From contig CM031879.1 in the NCBI GenBank assembly GCA_018697195.1, forward strand, positions 46,274,048 to 46,338,047: a DNA stretch of 64,000 nt. Reading direction: 5' to 3'. Each line of letters starts with the position of its first letter. The first letter of the stretch is position 1. The notes under the pieces are model-generated. The model had not been told where the DNA came from and did not search any database. It saw nothing but the letters and a program-made list of their open reading frames with translations. This stretch comes from Certhia americana. Taxonomy: Eukaryota > Chordata > Aves > Passeriformes > Certhiidae. A program made the translations under genes and the position numbers. Below are positions 1 to 12,455 of this stretch, piece after piece.

Positions 1-57
1 TGAATATTATGCATAGCATATTATTTTCATAATTCCATCTTTTTCTTGTTATTGCAG

Positions 58-164
58 ATATTATGAATAAGAAACCACAGCTAGCCTGGAAGCTCTATCT
101 GAAGATGGAAACCTCAGCAGACTCTTTTAACCTATTGCAGCTCATTGCAAATGATTGTTACAAA
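58..164 (+). CDS. IFT56: IFT56 exon (antepenultimate)
   Basis: The acceptor is ttattgcag and the donor AAA|gtgagt. The exon is 107 nt; the first two bases complete a codon from an exon outside the window, and the rest reads [10 protein letters not shown] through N-D-C-Y-K, ending in phase 0. Confidence 0.93.
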
Positions 165-3100
165 GTGAGTTTTCTCTTTAGAACTTGGCGAATGACACAT
201 TAATTCACCAACAGTCATCTTTTTGATACTTTTTACCATTGTCATCACTAGTAACCTTTCTTTTATAAGGGCAGCATGTATAATAATGTGAATGAGTTAG
301 CAAGGATTAGTCAGTATTTTAACCTACAGGCCTTCTTGGTAGAGAACCCATTGATTAAAATGTTTGTAAATTGCTACATGCTTGAGCTATCAATAATGAT
401 AACAGTTGCTTCTACTAGGGATTCATTATGGGTAGAAATGACAAAAAACTTTCACAGAAAAAAAATCTAGCAATTTTCAGCATGACACTTCATGCTGCTA
501 TTTTGTATTTTTTTTGGGGGGATGGCATTGTGTTTTCCTTAAAGCTTGTAATGGGAGAGACTCCTTGTGATCTCAAAAGCAGTATTTAAAACAGAAAGAA
601 TTACCTCTTGTACATCTTTCAAATACTCTTTTACCATCTCACCCTAAAAGTCTAGTTGCTCAAGTAAGTGATGTTTCCCATAGAAGCTATTTGTGGAAGC
701 AAGTTGACAGTCAGACCTCATGTAAAATCTCTCTCTAGATCATTTAAAGTCTCATTTAAATCAGTTGATTGCTTTGTCTAAATACTTCTCAAAACCTTCT
801 TGTCCTGAAGAGGAGAAGTGGCTCCACATTTTGGATTTATCTAGAGCTCTTAAAAGCAGCATTTATAGAACTAAATTTTTCAGCCAAATGATGTGTCTAC
901 ATATGTCCATAAATGACTGCTCCAAAATTGTTACTTTAGTATAATAATTTGTCTTTCTACAGTAGCAGCCATTTGAACCTCTTGAACTAAATGGCAAGGT
1001 CCATGTTGTTTGATTTTATGTGGCATTTTTCAGTTCTTTCTGAAATATTACATTATATTGGAGGTCCACAAACAGCACCAGAGATGTAACTTAAGAAAAG
1101 AGTTGCATTAGGCTTTGCTCAACAGTAAACAGAATGAGCATGACTGGAACAAGGTCAACAGTGTCCTGAGAGTTGATGTAGCTGGATGCCTCATTGCTGT
1201 GCTGATATGAATTGTTCAGTGAGGAAGTTGGCATGCAGATTTCATGCTAATTTCTTGATGCTTTTTATGCAACAGCCATCTTCCCCATATGGGGAACAGC
1301 ATGTGACTTGGGGTGAAGCATTTCCTAGATTTATGTCAGATAGAAGGAGAACATTAAACCTCTATCTGCTTAATGGAACTAGATCAGATACTAATTTGGG
1401 TAGTTCAGTATTCTAATTTTTCATTTTAGCTGACACATCTGATAGTGTTCATACTCACTATCTTTATTCACATACGTTTAAGTCTTTGTCAGTCAGCAGT
1501 AGTTAAAATCTACATTTATGTGAAGAAAAGAGAATTATTACTCATCCTGTAGTACCAGTGTTTTCAGATGCAGCTCCCACAGCCTGCACTTCTTTCTCAG
1601 CAGGCTTCCAGCTACCAAAGGATGGGAAGTTGTGTGCATTTTACCTTCTGTGATCTCTCATGGGATGATGGTAGTCACAAACAACATTGCCCTTCAGGCT
1701 TTCCCAAGTGGAGAACACTCATACAGCCCACATGAGATATGCTATGCTGGCTTCAAAAACACAGTTAATCTGATCACTCCTTTTGCATTGACTGTTGCAA
1801 AGCAACCTGCTCCTGGTTCCCAATTACAAGTAGAGAACCTAAGGCAGAAAAGATAGGGTACACACTGGATTTTCCTATGCTAAGGAAAATTTTGTATTAT
1901 AGAATCACTGAATCTTCTTTTGTACTGTATTGTAACAGTGGAGACAAAAATTTTAAGTTAAGCCCAGAAGACAAATAAATATGTGGTCATGGCTATATGA
2001 GGAAATGTGATTTCATTTTCCAATGTCTGGACTAGTTGGAGGTTGATATTCTGTCAAGGGTTTTGGTATAGTTGGTACGACCCTAGATAAGGGCACCTCA
2101 AAAAAAGATGTTATAACACCACCTGTTTCCCATTTCCCCAACTGCAATGTCCCTGTTCTGAGTCACTTGCTGCCTGCAGAAAAACAGGAAAATGCACATT
2201 GCTTCTACTACTTACTGCTGATTTCAGAAAACTAAGCTCAGTATTTTTTAATCCCCTTCTGAAAGGTGGTCAGGAATAATGTTTCACTTTCTGTGCAGAT
2301 GCGTCAGTTTTACTATTCAGCCAAAGCCTTTGATGTTCTGGAAAGACTGGACAATAATCCTGAATACTGGGAAGGCAAGAGAGGTGCTTGTGTGGGTGTA
2401 TTTCAAATGATCTTAGCTGGCCGAGAAGCAAAGTGAGTATTCTGTGTTGTATCTGAATTTATTTTGCTCTTTTCCTATTTTCAGCTAGCTGTAAGCCAGC
2501 ATCATAATATCAGCTTTAGGATGACATACCTGTTATTGACCTTTCAGAGAATAGACACTCTGTCCAGATGCTCCATATGCAGTCTTCAACTTGAAGTGTA
2601 TCTTCCACACCAACAGTTATAGAATATATGGGAAAGAATAATTTATGAGCAAGTGCTGTGGACTATAAAATACCAAAATTCTTTAGTCATCATCACTAAA
2701 AAAAGCTAGGTTATAGGTGTAGTAGTATGTTCATGAACTGGGGGAAAACAACATCATTTCATGTTGATGGTGTAAGAATGGAAAACTATCACGTGACATT
2801 TTAAGGTGCATAGAACAGAACTAAGGAAACGTTTACTCAACACTGTAGGAAAAGACATTATTTCTCCAAACAAAGAGTAGAGGAGATTGTTTTCATTAAA
2901 ATTTGCCTTCTGAAGACACTGATGCCACACAAATATGAAATACTTAATAAAAGCTTAAAGGAAATAATCTGTGTTACTGATCATTTTGGTTTTGGCCTAT
3001 TTCACTGGACGGGGGAATGAGTGAGAGTAGTGAAGCTGTATTTAAGACAGCCCCCTTGTGAATTTTCTGCTGAGATGCCAGATGGCCATTGTCCTCTGGC

Positions 3101-3917
3101 CAAAGTTGCTGTTTCCTACATGACTGGTAGGTGTGTATCTTGGCTTCTACACCTTCCTTCTACTCACTTCTCTGCTGGAATAATCTCATTAACTACTTTA
3201 CCTTTCAAGTGTCCTTTTAACAATCACTGCAGCAGATGCAGTAAAATACACAGTTTGCCTGTTATACAAAGTATGCAATTAAGTTCTGCTCTTACTGTAA
3301 ACTAACTGGTGAACTGCAGAGAATTTATATAGGTTTAATAATAAATAGGTTTATTCTCTTAGGAATGTTGATTTCCATGTTATTTGTGTATATGTGTATT
3401 GTGTTATGTGTGAAGGGCTTTGGCAGCATTAAGCTAGATGTTGCCACACTAAAGACTAGCAAATAACATTAAAGATTTTTTTTAAAGTTGGTTTTCCTGG
3501 GGAACAATTTTGCAAGAGTGAGGGTGTGTATACAAACACACACATATGCACACACTAAACTAATTACATTTTGGTGATTTTTTTTTAACTTATAATTTCT
3601 TTACAATTGTACACAGGGCTTTTTGTCGGCTGCTTTTTTTGTCTCTGGGATCACATCTAGCATGCATTTTAACCTATTCCAGCACTGCAGATGAATGGAT
3701 CTCTGTGTCTCAGAGGACCTGTTTTGTGAAGTAGTTTGATGTGAGCAGTTTATTGTAGCAGTTGGGTCTAATCCTCACTTAAATCTTTGCTTTTCACCTT
3801 TGTAGAGAGACTCTGCGGGAAGTACTGCACCTTCTGAAGAGCACTGGTAATTCTCAAGTAGAATACATTGTTCGTGTCATGAAAAAGTGGGCCAAGGAGA
3901 ACAGAGTTCCTGTTTGA
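58..3917 (+). CDS. IFT56: IFT56 (TTC26), C-terminal three exons, 5'-truncated by the window
   Basis: Intraflagellar transport protein 56 (also TTC26) is a tetratricopeptide-repeat subunit of the IFT-B complex, which carries cargo along the ciliary axoneme. Coding exons are 58-164, 2299-2432 and 3806-3917, each with AG/GT borders and compatible phases; the stop is TGA 3915-3917. The joined reading gives the last 116 residues. Recognisable stretches include [48 protein letters not shown] and [13 protein letters not shown], which I recognise as the end of vertebrate TTC26. The family is about 550 residues long, so roughly four fifths of the gene lies left of the window. The helical K-A-F-D-V-L-E/W-E-G-K pattern is TPR-like. 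Nothing is broken. It lies 14 kb upstream of UBN2 on the same strand, the same order as in human. Confidence 0.95.
165..2298 (+). other. IFT56: IFT56 intron
   Basis: AT-rich intron. Open frames here are short and have no coding character. A 20-nt stretch near 1899-1918 (agaatcactgaatc) resembles a CR1 tip but is too short to call. Confidence 0.85.
2299..2432 (+). CDS. IFT56: IFT56 penultimate exon
   Basis: The acceptor is ctgtgcag and the donor GCAAA|gtgagt. The 134-nt exon reads [17 protein letters not shown] onward to ILAGREA and leaves two bases that join the last exon. Confidence 0.93.
2433..3805 (+). other. IFT56: IFT56 last intron
   Basis: AT-rich intron with a short GT/CA-rich patch near 3520-3556. 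No gene or RNA is seen. Confidence 0.85.
3806..3917 (+). CDS. IFT56: IFT56 last coding exon
   Basis: The acceptor is cctttgtag. The exon reads [20 protein letters not shown] to KENRVPV and stops at TGA 3915-3917. The first base completes the split lysine codon. Confidence 0.93.
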
Positions 3918-4436
3918 GTCAGTGGCACAAAATGAACCAGGTCAGTTGCCACTGTACGTCTGACTGCAAGACATGGCTCTTGGTTTCTACTGTGCATTCT
4001 GGGTGTCTCCTTCCTTGCAGGACTTTAGACATTTAAGCAGATTGACCTGGCTGAGAAAGAGTGTCCTGCAGTGAGATTCAAAACATACAGCAACTTGGGT
4101 TTTTGGGGGGGGGTTTAAATTTTTTTTTAAATTAAGACTTTATTGCTACTTTTTCTGTTGCACCACTCTATTCCTCGAAGTTTCACTTTTTCAACAGTAG
4201 TTTCAAATGTCCATAAAATCAAAGTGCTCCTCAAATGTTCCCCAGATTCCTCCTCAAGAGTTACTGAACTGCATGGTGGGTTTTTTCCCAGCAAGTCTTC
4301 TGGCCTCTGGAGAAGAATCATTTGTTACATGACTCAGACAAACCTACTTCAGCAACTGATGGGATGTGTCAGATAGAGATGGTGACAGTGATGCCACTAG
4401 GCACAACTAGGGTATCAGATAATACAAAAGGCTTAA

Positions 4437-4765
4437 CATAGAATCATATAATCATAACATGGCTTATATTGGAAGGGACATTAAAGATCATCTAGTTCCA
4501 ACCTGCCATGGGCAGGTACAGCTTTCACTCAGAGCTGCTCAGGTTCCTCGGAGCTTTATCCAACCTGGCCTTAAACAGTTCAAGGGATGGACTATCCACA
4601 ACTGCTCTGGGTAACTTGTTCCACTGCCTCACCATCCTCATAGTAACGAATTTTTTCCTGATGTCTAAGTTAAACGTAATCTCAGTTTGAAACCATTCCC
4701 TCTTGTTCTGTCACTATATCCCTTGTGAAAAGTCTCTCTTCTTTAGGATTTTTATAGATGACATG
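4437..4765 (-). mobile_element. CR1 LINE 3' fragment
   Basis: The plus strand begins with catagaatcatataatcat, the reverse complement of the short ATTCTATG-type repeat that ends CR1 elements. It goes on with the familiar antisense CR1 text (tggaagggacattaaagatc, gttccaacctgccatgggca, ttgttccactgcctcac). It is 5'-truncated and degraded, with no reverse transcriptase left. CR1 is the main LINE of birds and other sauropsids. Confidence 0.92.
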
Positions 4766-6166
4766 TCTGGGGTAAAATATAAACCGTATTCTCAGGAGTA
4801 TCCTTTTCTGGATAAATTTCAATTACCAATACCTTAATTTGGGGTGTTTTTTTTGTCTCTAAGGATTGTTTTCTCTCTTATAATATATTTTTTTAAGAGC
4901 ATGGAGACTTATTTGACTGATGGTATTGTTCAGTCTCGCTTTGAAATTTAACACTCAAAACATTTATTCATATTAATATAGTTCACATAACAACTTTAGC
5001 AATCTGATGGATAAAAAGATCTTTTGAATTATTTTCTTCAGCATTTACCACCGTCATGAGCAACATATTCATTATACTTTTGGATTTATTATAGCCTCCT
5101 CTTTTTTTAAGGAGAACAGTTCAGGGAATACATAATTCTAAGAGAAGGCAACAGTTGTAGCATAAAAATGTGTAATACATTTGGTAGTAAAAAATTTGTA
5201 TATTATTTGTAAAAGGAAACTTTGCATTTTATCAATTTGTAAAATACTTAAGAAGTATTTTTTTATCTTTTGAGGGGAATTCAGAATGTCATATTCTCTA
5301 CTGTCTGTGCATTGATTAAAGCTCATATTTGAATCTATGGCTGAATATCTGATTAGTCTGTGTTGCTTCATACTGCAGAAGATGAAATGGTATATTCATT
5401 TTGTTGTAGAAGAGGGCAGGTTTGTGGTTGATTGTTAAGTGCATGTTCACTGATCGGTCAAAGGCAAGCCAATGGCCTTGGTCCTGATCTTATGGCTGAA
5501 ACTAAGGAAGCTGGGTGTATGTGGAACATGCACACCTTTCTGCCATATAATGTGTCTGGTTTTACTGCTTTAAGCAGAAAATGTGGGTATCATTGTTCAG
5601 GTGTCTGAAGTATTGATAGTTACTTGCACTTAAATCTAGAAACTAGATCCATCACACTAGCAACAGTAAACTTTCCAGCAGGGGCAATGTTACTCTAATT
5701 CAAAAGAGGTGTGAAAGGAGCAGTATTTTCACTGAAACCAGTGAAAACCACAAAACACTTCACTTGTGAATAGCATTTTTCTTTTCCATCTCAGTTTAAT
5801 TAACTTGGAAACAGATTGGGAATACAATTATGAATCTTGGTACAAAGCTTAAAAAAAAATCATTTTGGTGGCTTTGTAGCAGATGTTAAAGGCATCTAAT
5901 TACTCCCTTTATTGAAGCTTAACCTGCAGGAGAGCTGAAGAGCATCCAAATCCATTACAGACCATTTTACATGTTGGTTGAATCTTCTGAAATAAGTGTG
6001 ATTGCTTTGCGGCGTAAGGGCTTGGGGGCCAATTTTAAATTCTCTTGTCTGTGACCAGGCAAGAAGTTTTTTTTTAAAAACCTCACCTTTATTTACTGTA
6101 GCCATAATGTCATATTTGATATGCTAAATAACACAGGGTTTAGCACAGTGCATTTTACTGACTGGT

Positions 6167-6172
6167 AATAAA
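6167..6172 (+). terminator. IFT56: Candidate IFT56 polyadenylation signal AATAAA
   Basis: This is the first canonical AATAAA after the IFT56 stop codon. An earlier variant signal, ATTAAA at 5315-5320, is the alternative. Confidence 0.4.
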
Positions 6173-9100
6173 GCTTTTATCATTTAAGATATGACACGGG
6201 ACTGCAGGGCTTTGCCTTGAGCAGTGATGAAATAAGTTATTTGACACACTGTCAGCATTTAGGTCTTGGTAATAGAACAGATATGTAGGTACTATTAAAA
6301 TGCAGAACAAGAAAAGTACTGAAATACTGGTGTTTATTTTACCTTAGAAATACATGTAGATTGTGTGTTCCATTGTTTAATCTGAGGTCATATTCAAAGA
6401 ACAGAGATGAGAAGCTGCTGATACAGAAATGAAAGGTACTAAAGAATAGGTAAAATTTTATCCCTGTCCATTTCCATATTTTCCTAAACTGTGGAAATTT
6501 ACGGAGTCAAGGTGCTCTAAATAGGATGGCTAGGAGTGAAGGTAGATGTGGAGGAAAACATGAAAAGTGACCGATTGAGCAAGCAGGCAGTGAAGAATGC
6601 AGGTGCGGAGTCAGGGAAATGGGTAAATTTATCATGTCAGGAGTAAGTGAATATAAAATTGAAACAGTGGCATTTCAGATAATGTAATGAAAGGCAGAAG
6701 GAAATTGCTGCATCATTATAATTTCAAGGAAGAATATGGAAATTAGTGTTATTTCTTATACTCTGAATAAGCATCTGATTCTGGAAAGATAAGCTACAGA
6801 GAACACACAGAAGGTACTGTGCTAGCAATCATAGCATTAATAGTGACTAGTAGAGAAAGCAAACCCCAAACAGCATGTAACTGCTTTTAGTTGGGTTCTT
6901 ACCCATTCCTGATGGATAGGGAAGTCAGCCTTGAATTAAACTTGTTAATACCTGAACAACAGCTATGACAGAAACATCTCAGTGAATTAAACTGGAGGCG
7001 GCAAGTTCACTGTGAACAAAAAGTCATGTCACATTATAGCTCTGGACTGGCATTAGGTGTACATGGTTCCCTCAGCTGGAAGCTGGCTCATTGATCTTCA
7101 TAAGAAGGCTGTCTGAGCATGAATGAGGACCTTGTAAGTAAACAATTACCTAAATGGCTGTTGCTATCTGTAGCTTTACATTGAAGAAAACATCTAGATT
7201 TTGCCCACTGGTTTACACTTTCACCATTTTTCCTCTGTATTATCTCCAGAAGTAACTTCACTCACTCTTTTTAAAGTTTCATTTCCAAGTTTCCCTCTTC
7301 CCTTTCAATCTATTACAGGGTCATTGAATAAGTAGACAATTGCATGAAAGTGTTACCAGTAACTTTAAAATCAAGTCATTAACCATCTGCTAGATAAGCT
7401 AGTCTGACACTACATAGAGCAAGATGGTAGATTTCACCAATGTTGAATCCAATAACTAATTTGATTTACCATAAAATATTTGCCAGAAAAATTTGAGGGT
7501 TAACTTGAAGATGGATAATAAAAAATCCATAGTTTTATTTTGAAATTTATACAAATGGTTGAATTATATTTGCTTTTTTAGAAATTGTACCTTAATTCTA
7601 AATTCAACCTGTTTAGCCTTGTTTTCTAATATTCAGTTCTTCCAACATTCATCATTGCTGTTAGCCATTAAAGCCCTGCATTCTTTGGTTTGGTTTCTTG
7701 GTGGTTTTCTTTGCAGCTTTTTTTTCATCTTTAGGTATGCTTGAAGTGCAGCGAGTCAATTCTTGTTCATATGAAAGACAGCTTTCCCTGTAAAGGTGTT
7801 TTGCAGGCTGGAACAATGGCAATTGGTTTGTCAACAGATTTTTTTTGAAAACATGGCTTTTTAGCACTGGGCATAATTTATGTCTGTTATGTAACATTGG
7901 AATATGCTTCTCCATAGTGCTGCTTGCTATTCTCCTGCATGGGTACTCAAAGACTACATTCACCCTTTTTGCCATATTGTCACAGAGAAACCTTGCATTA
8001 AACTGGTTCTTGGCTGGGACACGATATCTACGGTTTTTCTTTGAACTGATGTTTTCCAGAGTACCGTCTATCCTTTGGAAGAGACAGCCTACCTTTTGTT
8101 CTGCAAAAATACATTTTGTTCGAATTGGCTCAGTTTTCCAGCTTATGCTGATCACTCTGCATGACTACTTATCCTCACTAATTACTAGTTTGTTTCTCTG
8201 TAGCTATTTATTCGCACAGTTTTACAGCTATATCTGGGTCATCAAGGGGTAAGTTGGAGCCTCCATACTTCCAGAATCCCCAGGTCATTGTTGTTGATGA
8301 CTGATGGCTGCTTTTCATCATTTTCATCATTCATCAGCTTATTTAACATGTACCTTACAGATATTGTATTATGCTATTCTTTAAAATTAAGTATATGACA
8401 TCAGAAATGTATGCATTGCACTTGTAGGAACTGCAGTATTGTTATATTTGGCTAAATTTGTAAAAGATCCATGTCATAGAAGATACTTCCCATTCATTTT
8501 TTATTAGATGAGCCTTTCAGTGTCCCAGACAGACTGAGTCGAGTTCCTCAAGTCCTTTTGCATAATTTGAAACAACTCCTTTTTTGGCCCTGCAATCACA
8601 TTTAGCCACACACTAAAAGGTTACATTTAACTTTGTAGAGTTTAAGCTTTCATGTGGAATAAATAAAGCAGGCATTTCACATCTCTGGGCAAGGGACAGC
8701 TCCTAAATTCCTTATAGGTCTTACTTAATTGATGGATTACACTATTTGTAGCATCTATTTATAGATTTAAAAATAAAAGTAATGTCAATATTTAGAAAGA
8801 GCTGTGACTTTTGAAAAGACACAGTGTATTTTTCAAATAACAAGAGAATTTCTGTTTCAATTCATGCTTACATGCTTGATTTGTGCTTAGTTGCTCCACA
8901 TTGTATTATTCTTAGTAATTCTTTAGAAGAATTCAAAATAATGCAGTAAAATAAATAATGGTCTTTAATATGTTTTTACAATAGATCTTCAAGACCATGG
9001 GTCTTCAGTTATTTGAACAGGAAATATGCTGTCTCATAGTTTGTAGTGATTCTCAGATACAGCTGAATCGAACTAAAAAGTGGGATACTACATATGCTGT

Positions 9101-11968
9101 TCCATGAACCTAGGAATTTACACTGAGTTTTTTGCAGTCCTTAAACCACACTTTAAACTGGTCCTTAGCTGGAGATGAGCGATGAGCCTTAGACTCCACC
9201 TTGATCACTGTAAGCAACTTCCATGTGGTCAGTACTGTGAAAAGACACACTGAACAGTGCAGAACTATAAAAGGTAACATGTTAAGAACACATGTAATAA
9301 TGTTGACATCGTTTACATCATGTAGAAAAGAACCATGCTCCGATTCCAACAGCTGCATTGCGCATTGTAACAGCTACAATTTTCTAGGATGATTCTGTCC
9401 TTCTTAAGCATGATAGGATCGTTATGCATGTCTACTCTAAAGTTACTTGTAGTCTTTTTCTTGCCTTACATTAATGGGTGAGGCCATTATAAGGGGATCC
9501 ATTATGTGACAAAACTCAGTATCTTATTTTGCAGAGCTGGTGAATTAACTCCTATCATATGATGTCATTATGTCTCATGAATCCGTGTGTGAAAGTTGTC
9601 TCTAAGAAAATGTTACAAAAATTAAATTATAAAACCTGATAAACCAAGTCATAAACTGCCTGGTATATGCCCATACTGATGATTATTCTAATGTTTTCAT
9701 TGTATCAGTTCAGTCTTACTTTTGTCTAACTTATTCATGATGCCACATGTGCTGAACTTAGTCATTACCGAACAACCTGAGAAGCTGTCTATATAAAATT
9801 GTGGTGGTTTTCCCCACCATTTAAAGGCAAAAGAGCTATTTTCCAGTCACAACAAAGTAATTTCTGAGGCAAGTTTTATAAGACTCCTGACTCAGTTTAG
9901 CCAGTTATTCTCAAGCAGGTTTTATCACTGTGTCCACTTTTCATTCTGCACATTGTCATTCCCTACTGAGTGTTTTTCCTTCCCATCTCCCCATTAATGT
10001 GATGGGCCTTACAGGACTGCTGCTAAAGTACTGCTGTTTTCCACCTCTTCCTTCCATCCACACTTTGCACCACCTCTGAGCGTGACTTGCCTCACTCCCA
10101 CTTCATAGGCATTCGAGGCAAGATATTTTCAGATTTGTAAAATGCTAAGTCCTGTGGAAGACTAGAAATCAGCATGACACTAAGAATAACTCAATCTCTT
10201 AAAACAGTGAGAAAGTGTACAGACAAGAGTAGACTGTACTATAACTTACCAATGTCAGGAGTAGTTCTTTTAAGGTCAGAAAAATGACATTTGAAATAGA
10301 ACTATTATACAGGAAACGTAGCTAGTTTTCACAAGCATTTCAGGTATGTAGTGTCCACTCTATTCTTAAAATCGTCACTTCTATTGCTGCTATTCTACAC
10401 TTGTTTTAATATGCTCAAAAAACTTCACATTTCATGTCTTCTCAAAATCCAACTTGAGGTGGAAAGAAAATAATTTTAAAGAATTTCATTTGTCTATTTA
10501 AATTATTCATGTATGAAAAATCATTTTTCATATGTAATTTTTCAGATGCTATTTTTAATGCTGTAGCAAATCATAAGCAGCTTTGTGTTGAATCTGCAAG
10601 TTCAGTATGTAGTTAATTCCTGGTGATAAATATGTGCTTTGCTTTTTTGAAGGCAATTTGGCTTGGAAATAAAATCATGGAAGTATGAAAATGCTGAACT
10701 GCACATGCAAAGTATGCTTCTGACTTTTCTGAACATAAGCTTGTATGAATGTTAAAAATGTGGCAATTTGTTTATGCAATCACTCTCAGCTGTCTGTGAT
10801 AATGTGCACTTACCTAGGTGTGGAACTTACATCAGTAAAAGCAGTTTCCAAAGTGCTGAGAGGCATTAAAAAACTTGGTTAGGAAATTGGAGTTTTGGTT
10901 TAATCAGTCTGAAAGTGAAAGGAGGAACAAAAAAGACAAACATTTCTTCAAGGTCACAGCAAATATTATGTTGTATGTCTTTATAACTTTTAGAAGGTTG
11001 CTTAGCCATCTACATACATGTATTATATGAAATTCTCCTTTTTGGGAGAATGAACATTGCTTGACAGGTGTTACCTGAACAGTAACTATAATAATATTAA
11101 ACATATTACATATTTAATAAAAATAAGTTTCCTATAATTATCATAATATTTATATTTCACTAAAAACTAGAAAATATCACTGTGAAAAGTAACCAAGGCT
11201 CCTCTAGCCAGCAGTCTGCCAGAGTCTGCTCCTGCTGCCAAGGACACGGAGCATGTTTGTCTTGTCCTAGGTCAGCACCCACAAGAGAAACCCTGAGCGA
11301 GGGCAAATCTGTGGAACATTACCTTTTGTAGTTCTGAGAATTACTTCCAGACCCTTACCTCATTAAACAGCATTACTACTGCTTTTAGCTTAGAAATTGC
11401 AGTTCAGATTGAGAACTCCCTACCTGGCAAGTCCTCCTTACTCGTGTTACAGGTGGGTGGCAGAGCTACAGGAAATCATGACTCATATTCTTGTGTGGCT
11501 TACTATAGGGAGAATAAAACCGACAGACAGCAATACAGAGATAAGACAATAACCTGACTCCAAAGTTCCAGACAGCCTGGTAATCTTCGGCTGCCTCCAG
11601 GGGTGCTGGCCTGATGGAACAGGCTTTTCATGGGAGATAAGCATCCCATGCCACAAGTATCTTTAAAGAAATGGTGTAAATGAGGAAAAATGTGAGAGAC
11701 AACTCCCCAGAGCACATAATCCCTCTCAATCTCTATGAACATCTAGGTGATTTTACACTTTCAAATGAGCAGGTGTGAATCATAAAAGAGCTAGCATTAA
11801 AGAAGTCTGTTATTTTCAAAGACAGCTCCTCTTCAATTTTAAAAACTACTTAAGTATGGTTGAAGTGACTGTCACAATCAACACATAACAGGCAGATGCT
11901 CCTCAGTTTCTTTGCCAGTTCATTGAAGTCTGCTCCCTTTCTATATACTTGTATTTTTAAGGAAAAAA

Positions 11969-11989
11969 GTGTGTGTGTGTGTGTGTGTG
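11969..11989. repeat. (GT)n microsatellite
   Basis: About ten uninterrupted GT units, followed by a short CA-rich run. Confidence 0.95.
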
Positions 11990-12078
11990 CACACCCACAC
12001 ATATTAAGGGTACTCCTCTAAAAAAATCCCTTCTATGTTTATTTCTGATGTAATTTTCTTGCTATTGTTTCTAGCTAC

Positions 12079-12160
12079 AAAAACCAACCAACCAAACAAA
12101 ACAACAACAACAAAAAAACAAACAAAAAAATCTCACAAACCAAACCAAAACAACAACCCT
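12079..12160. repeat. A/C-rich low-complexity tract
   Basis: Stacked AAAC, CAACAA and CCAA units with almost no G or T, immediately left of a CR1 fragment. Confidence 0.85.
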
Positions 12161-12181
12161 AGGATTTCAACTAAAAAGTTA

Positions 12182-12455
12182 AAGAATCATTGAATCATTC
12201 AAGTTGAAAAAGACAACTTTAAGTTCATCGAATCTAATCGTTTACTCAGCAATACCCTAGCCACCGCTAAGCCATAAATGCCACATCTACACAGTCCTTA
12301 AATACCCCCAGGGAGTGTGAGTCAACCATTTCCCTGGGTGGCCTGTTCCATTGCTTGACAACCCTTTTGATGAAGAAATTGTTTCTAATATCCAGTAGAA
12401 ACCCCCTTTGGTGCAATTTGAGGTAAACTTTATCTTGTCCTATTGCTTGTTATTT
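12182..12455 (-). mobile_element. CR1 LINE 3' fragment
   Basis: It starts with agaatcattgaatcattcaa (inverted CR1 end repeat). It carries the usual antisense CR1 phrases: ccctgggtggcctgttcca, gatgaagaaattgtttctaa, atcttgtcctattgcttgtt. It is degraded and 5'-truncated. Confidence 0.9.

Larger units (their letters stand above)
3918..6190 (+). other. IFT56: IFT56 3' UTR, end uncertain
   Basis: Non-coding sequence after the IFT56 stop. Two candidate polyadenylation signals follow: ATTAAA at 5315-5320, with a T/G-rich stretch after it, and a canonical AATAAA at 6167-6172. I cannot tell which is used. A CR1 tail lies inside. Confidence 0.5.
6191..12180. other. Intergenic, no gene recognised
   Basis: AT-rich sequence between IFT56 and UBN2. 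Open frames overlap on both strands at 7661-8252 (164 codons minus, 135 codons plus) and a minus-strand frame of 82 codons lies at 9110-9358; I recognise none of them. AATAAA pairs at 8658-8667 could end a longer IFT56 transcript. Clustered A/T motifs and a short palindrome lie at 10440-10700. Confidence 0.6.

Noticed and set aside
1899..1918. CR1-like tip in an IFT56 intron
   Set aside because: About 20 nt of similarity is too short to separate from chance.
4127..4690. Small frames after the IFT56 stop
   Set aside because: They fall in the 3' UTR and the CR1 tail; CR1 3' UTR tails are non-coding.
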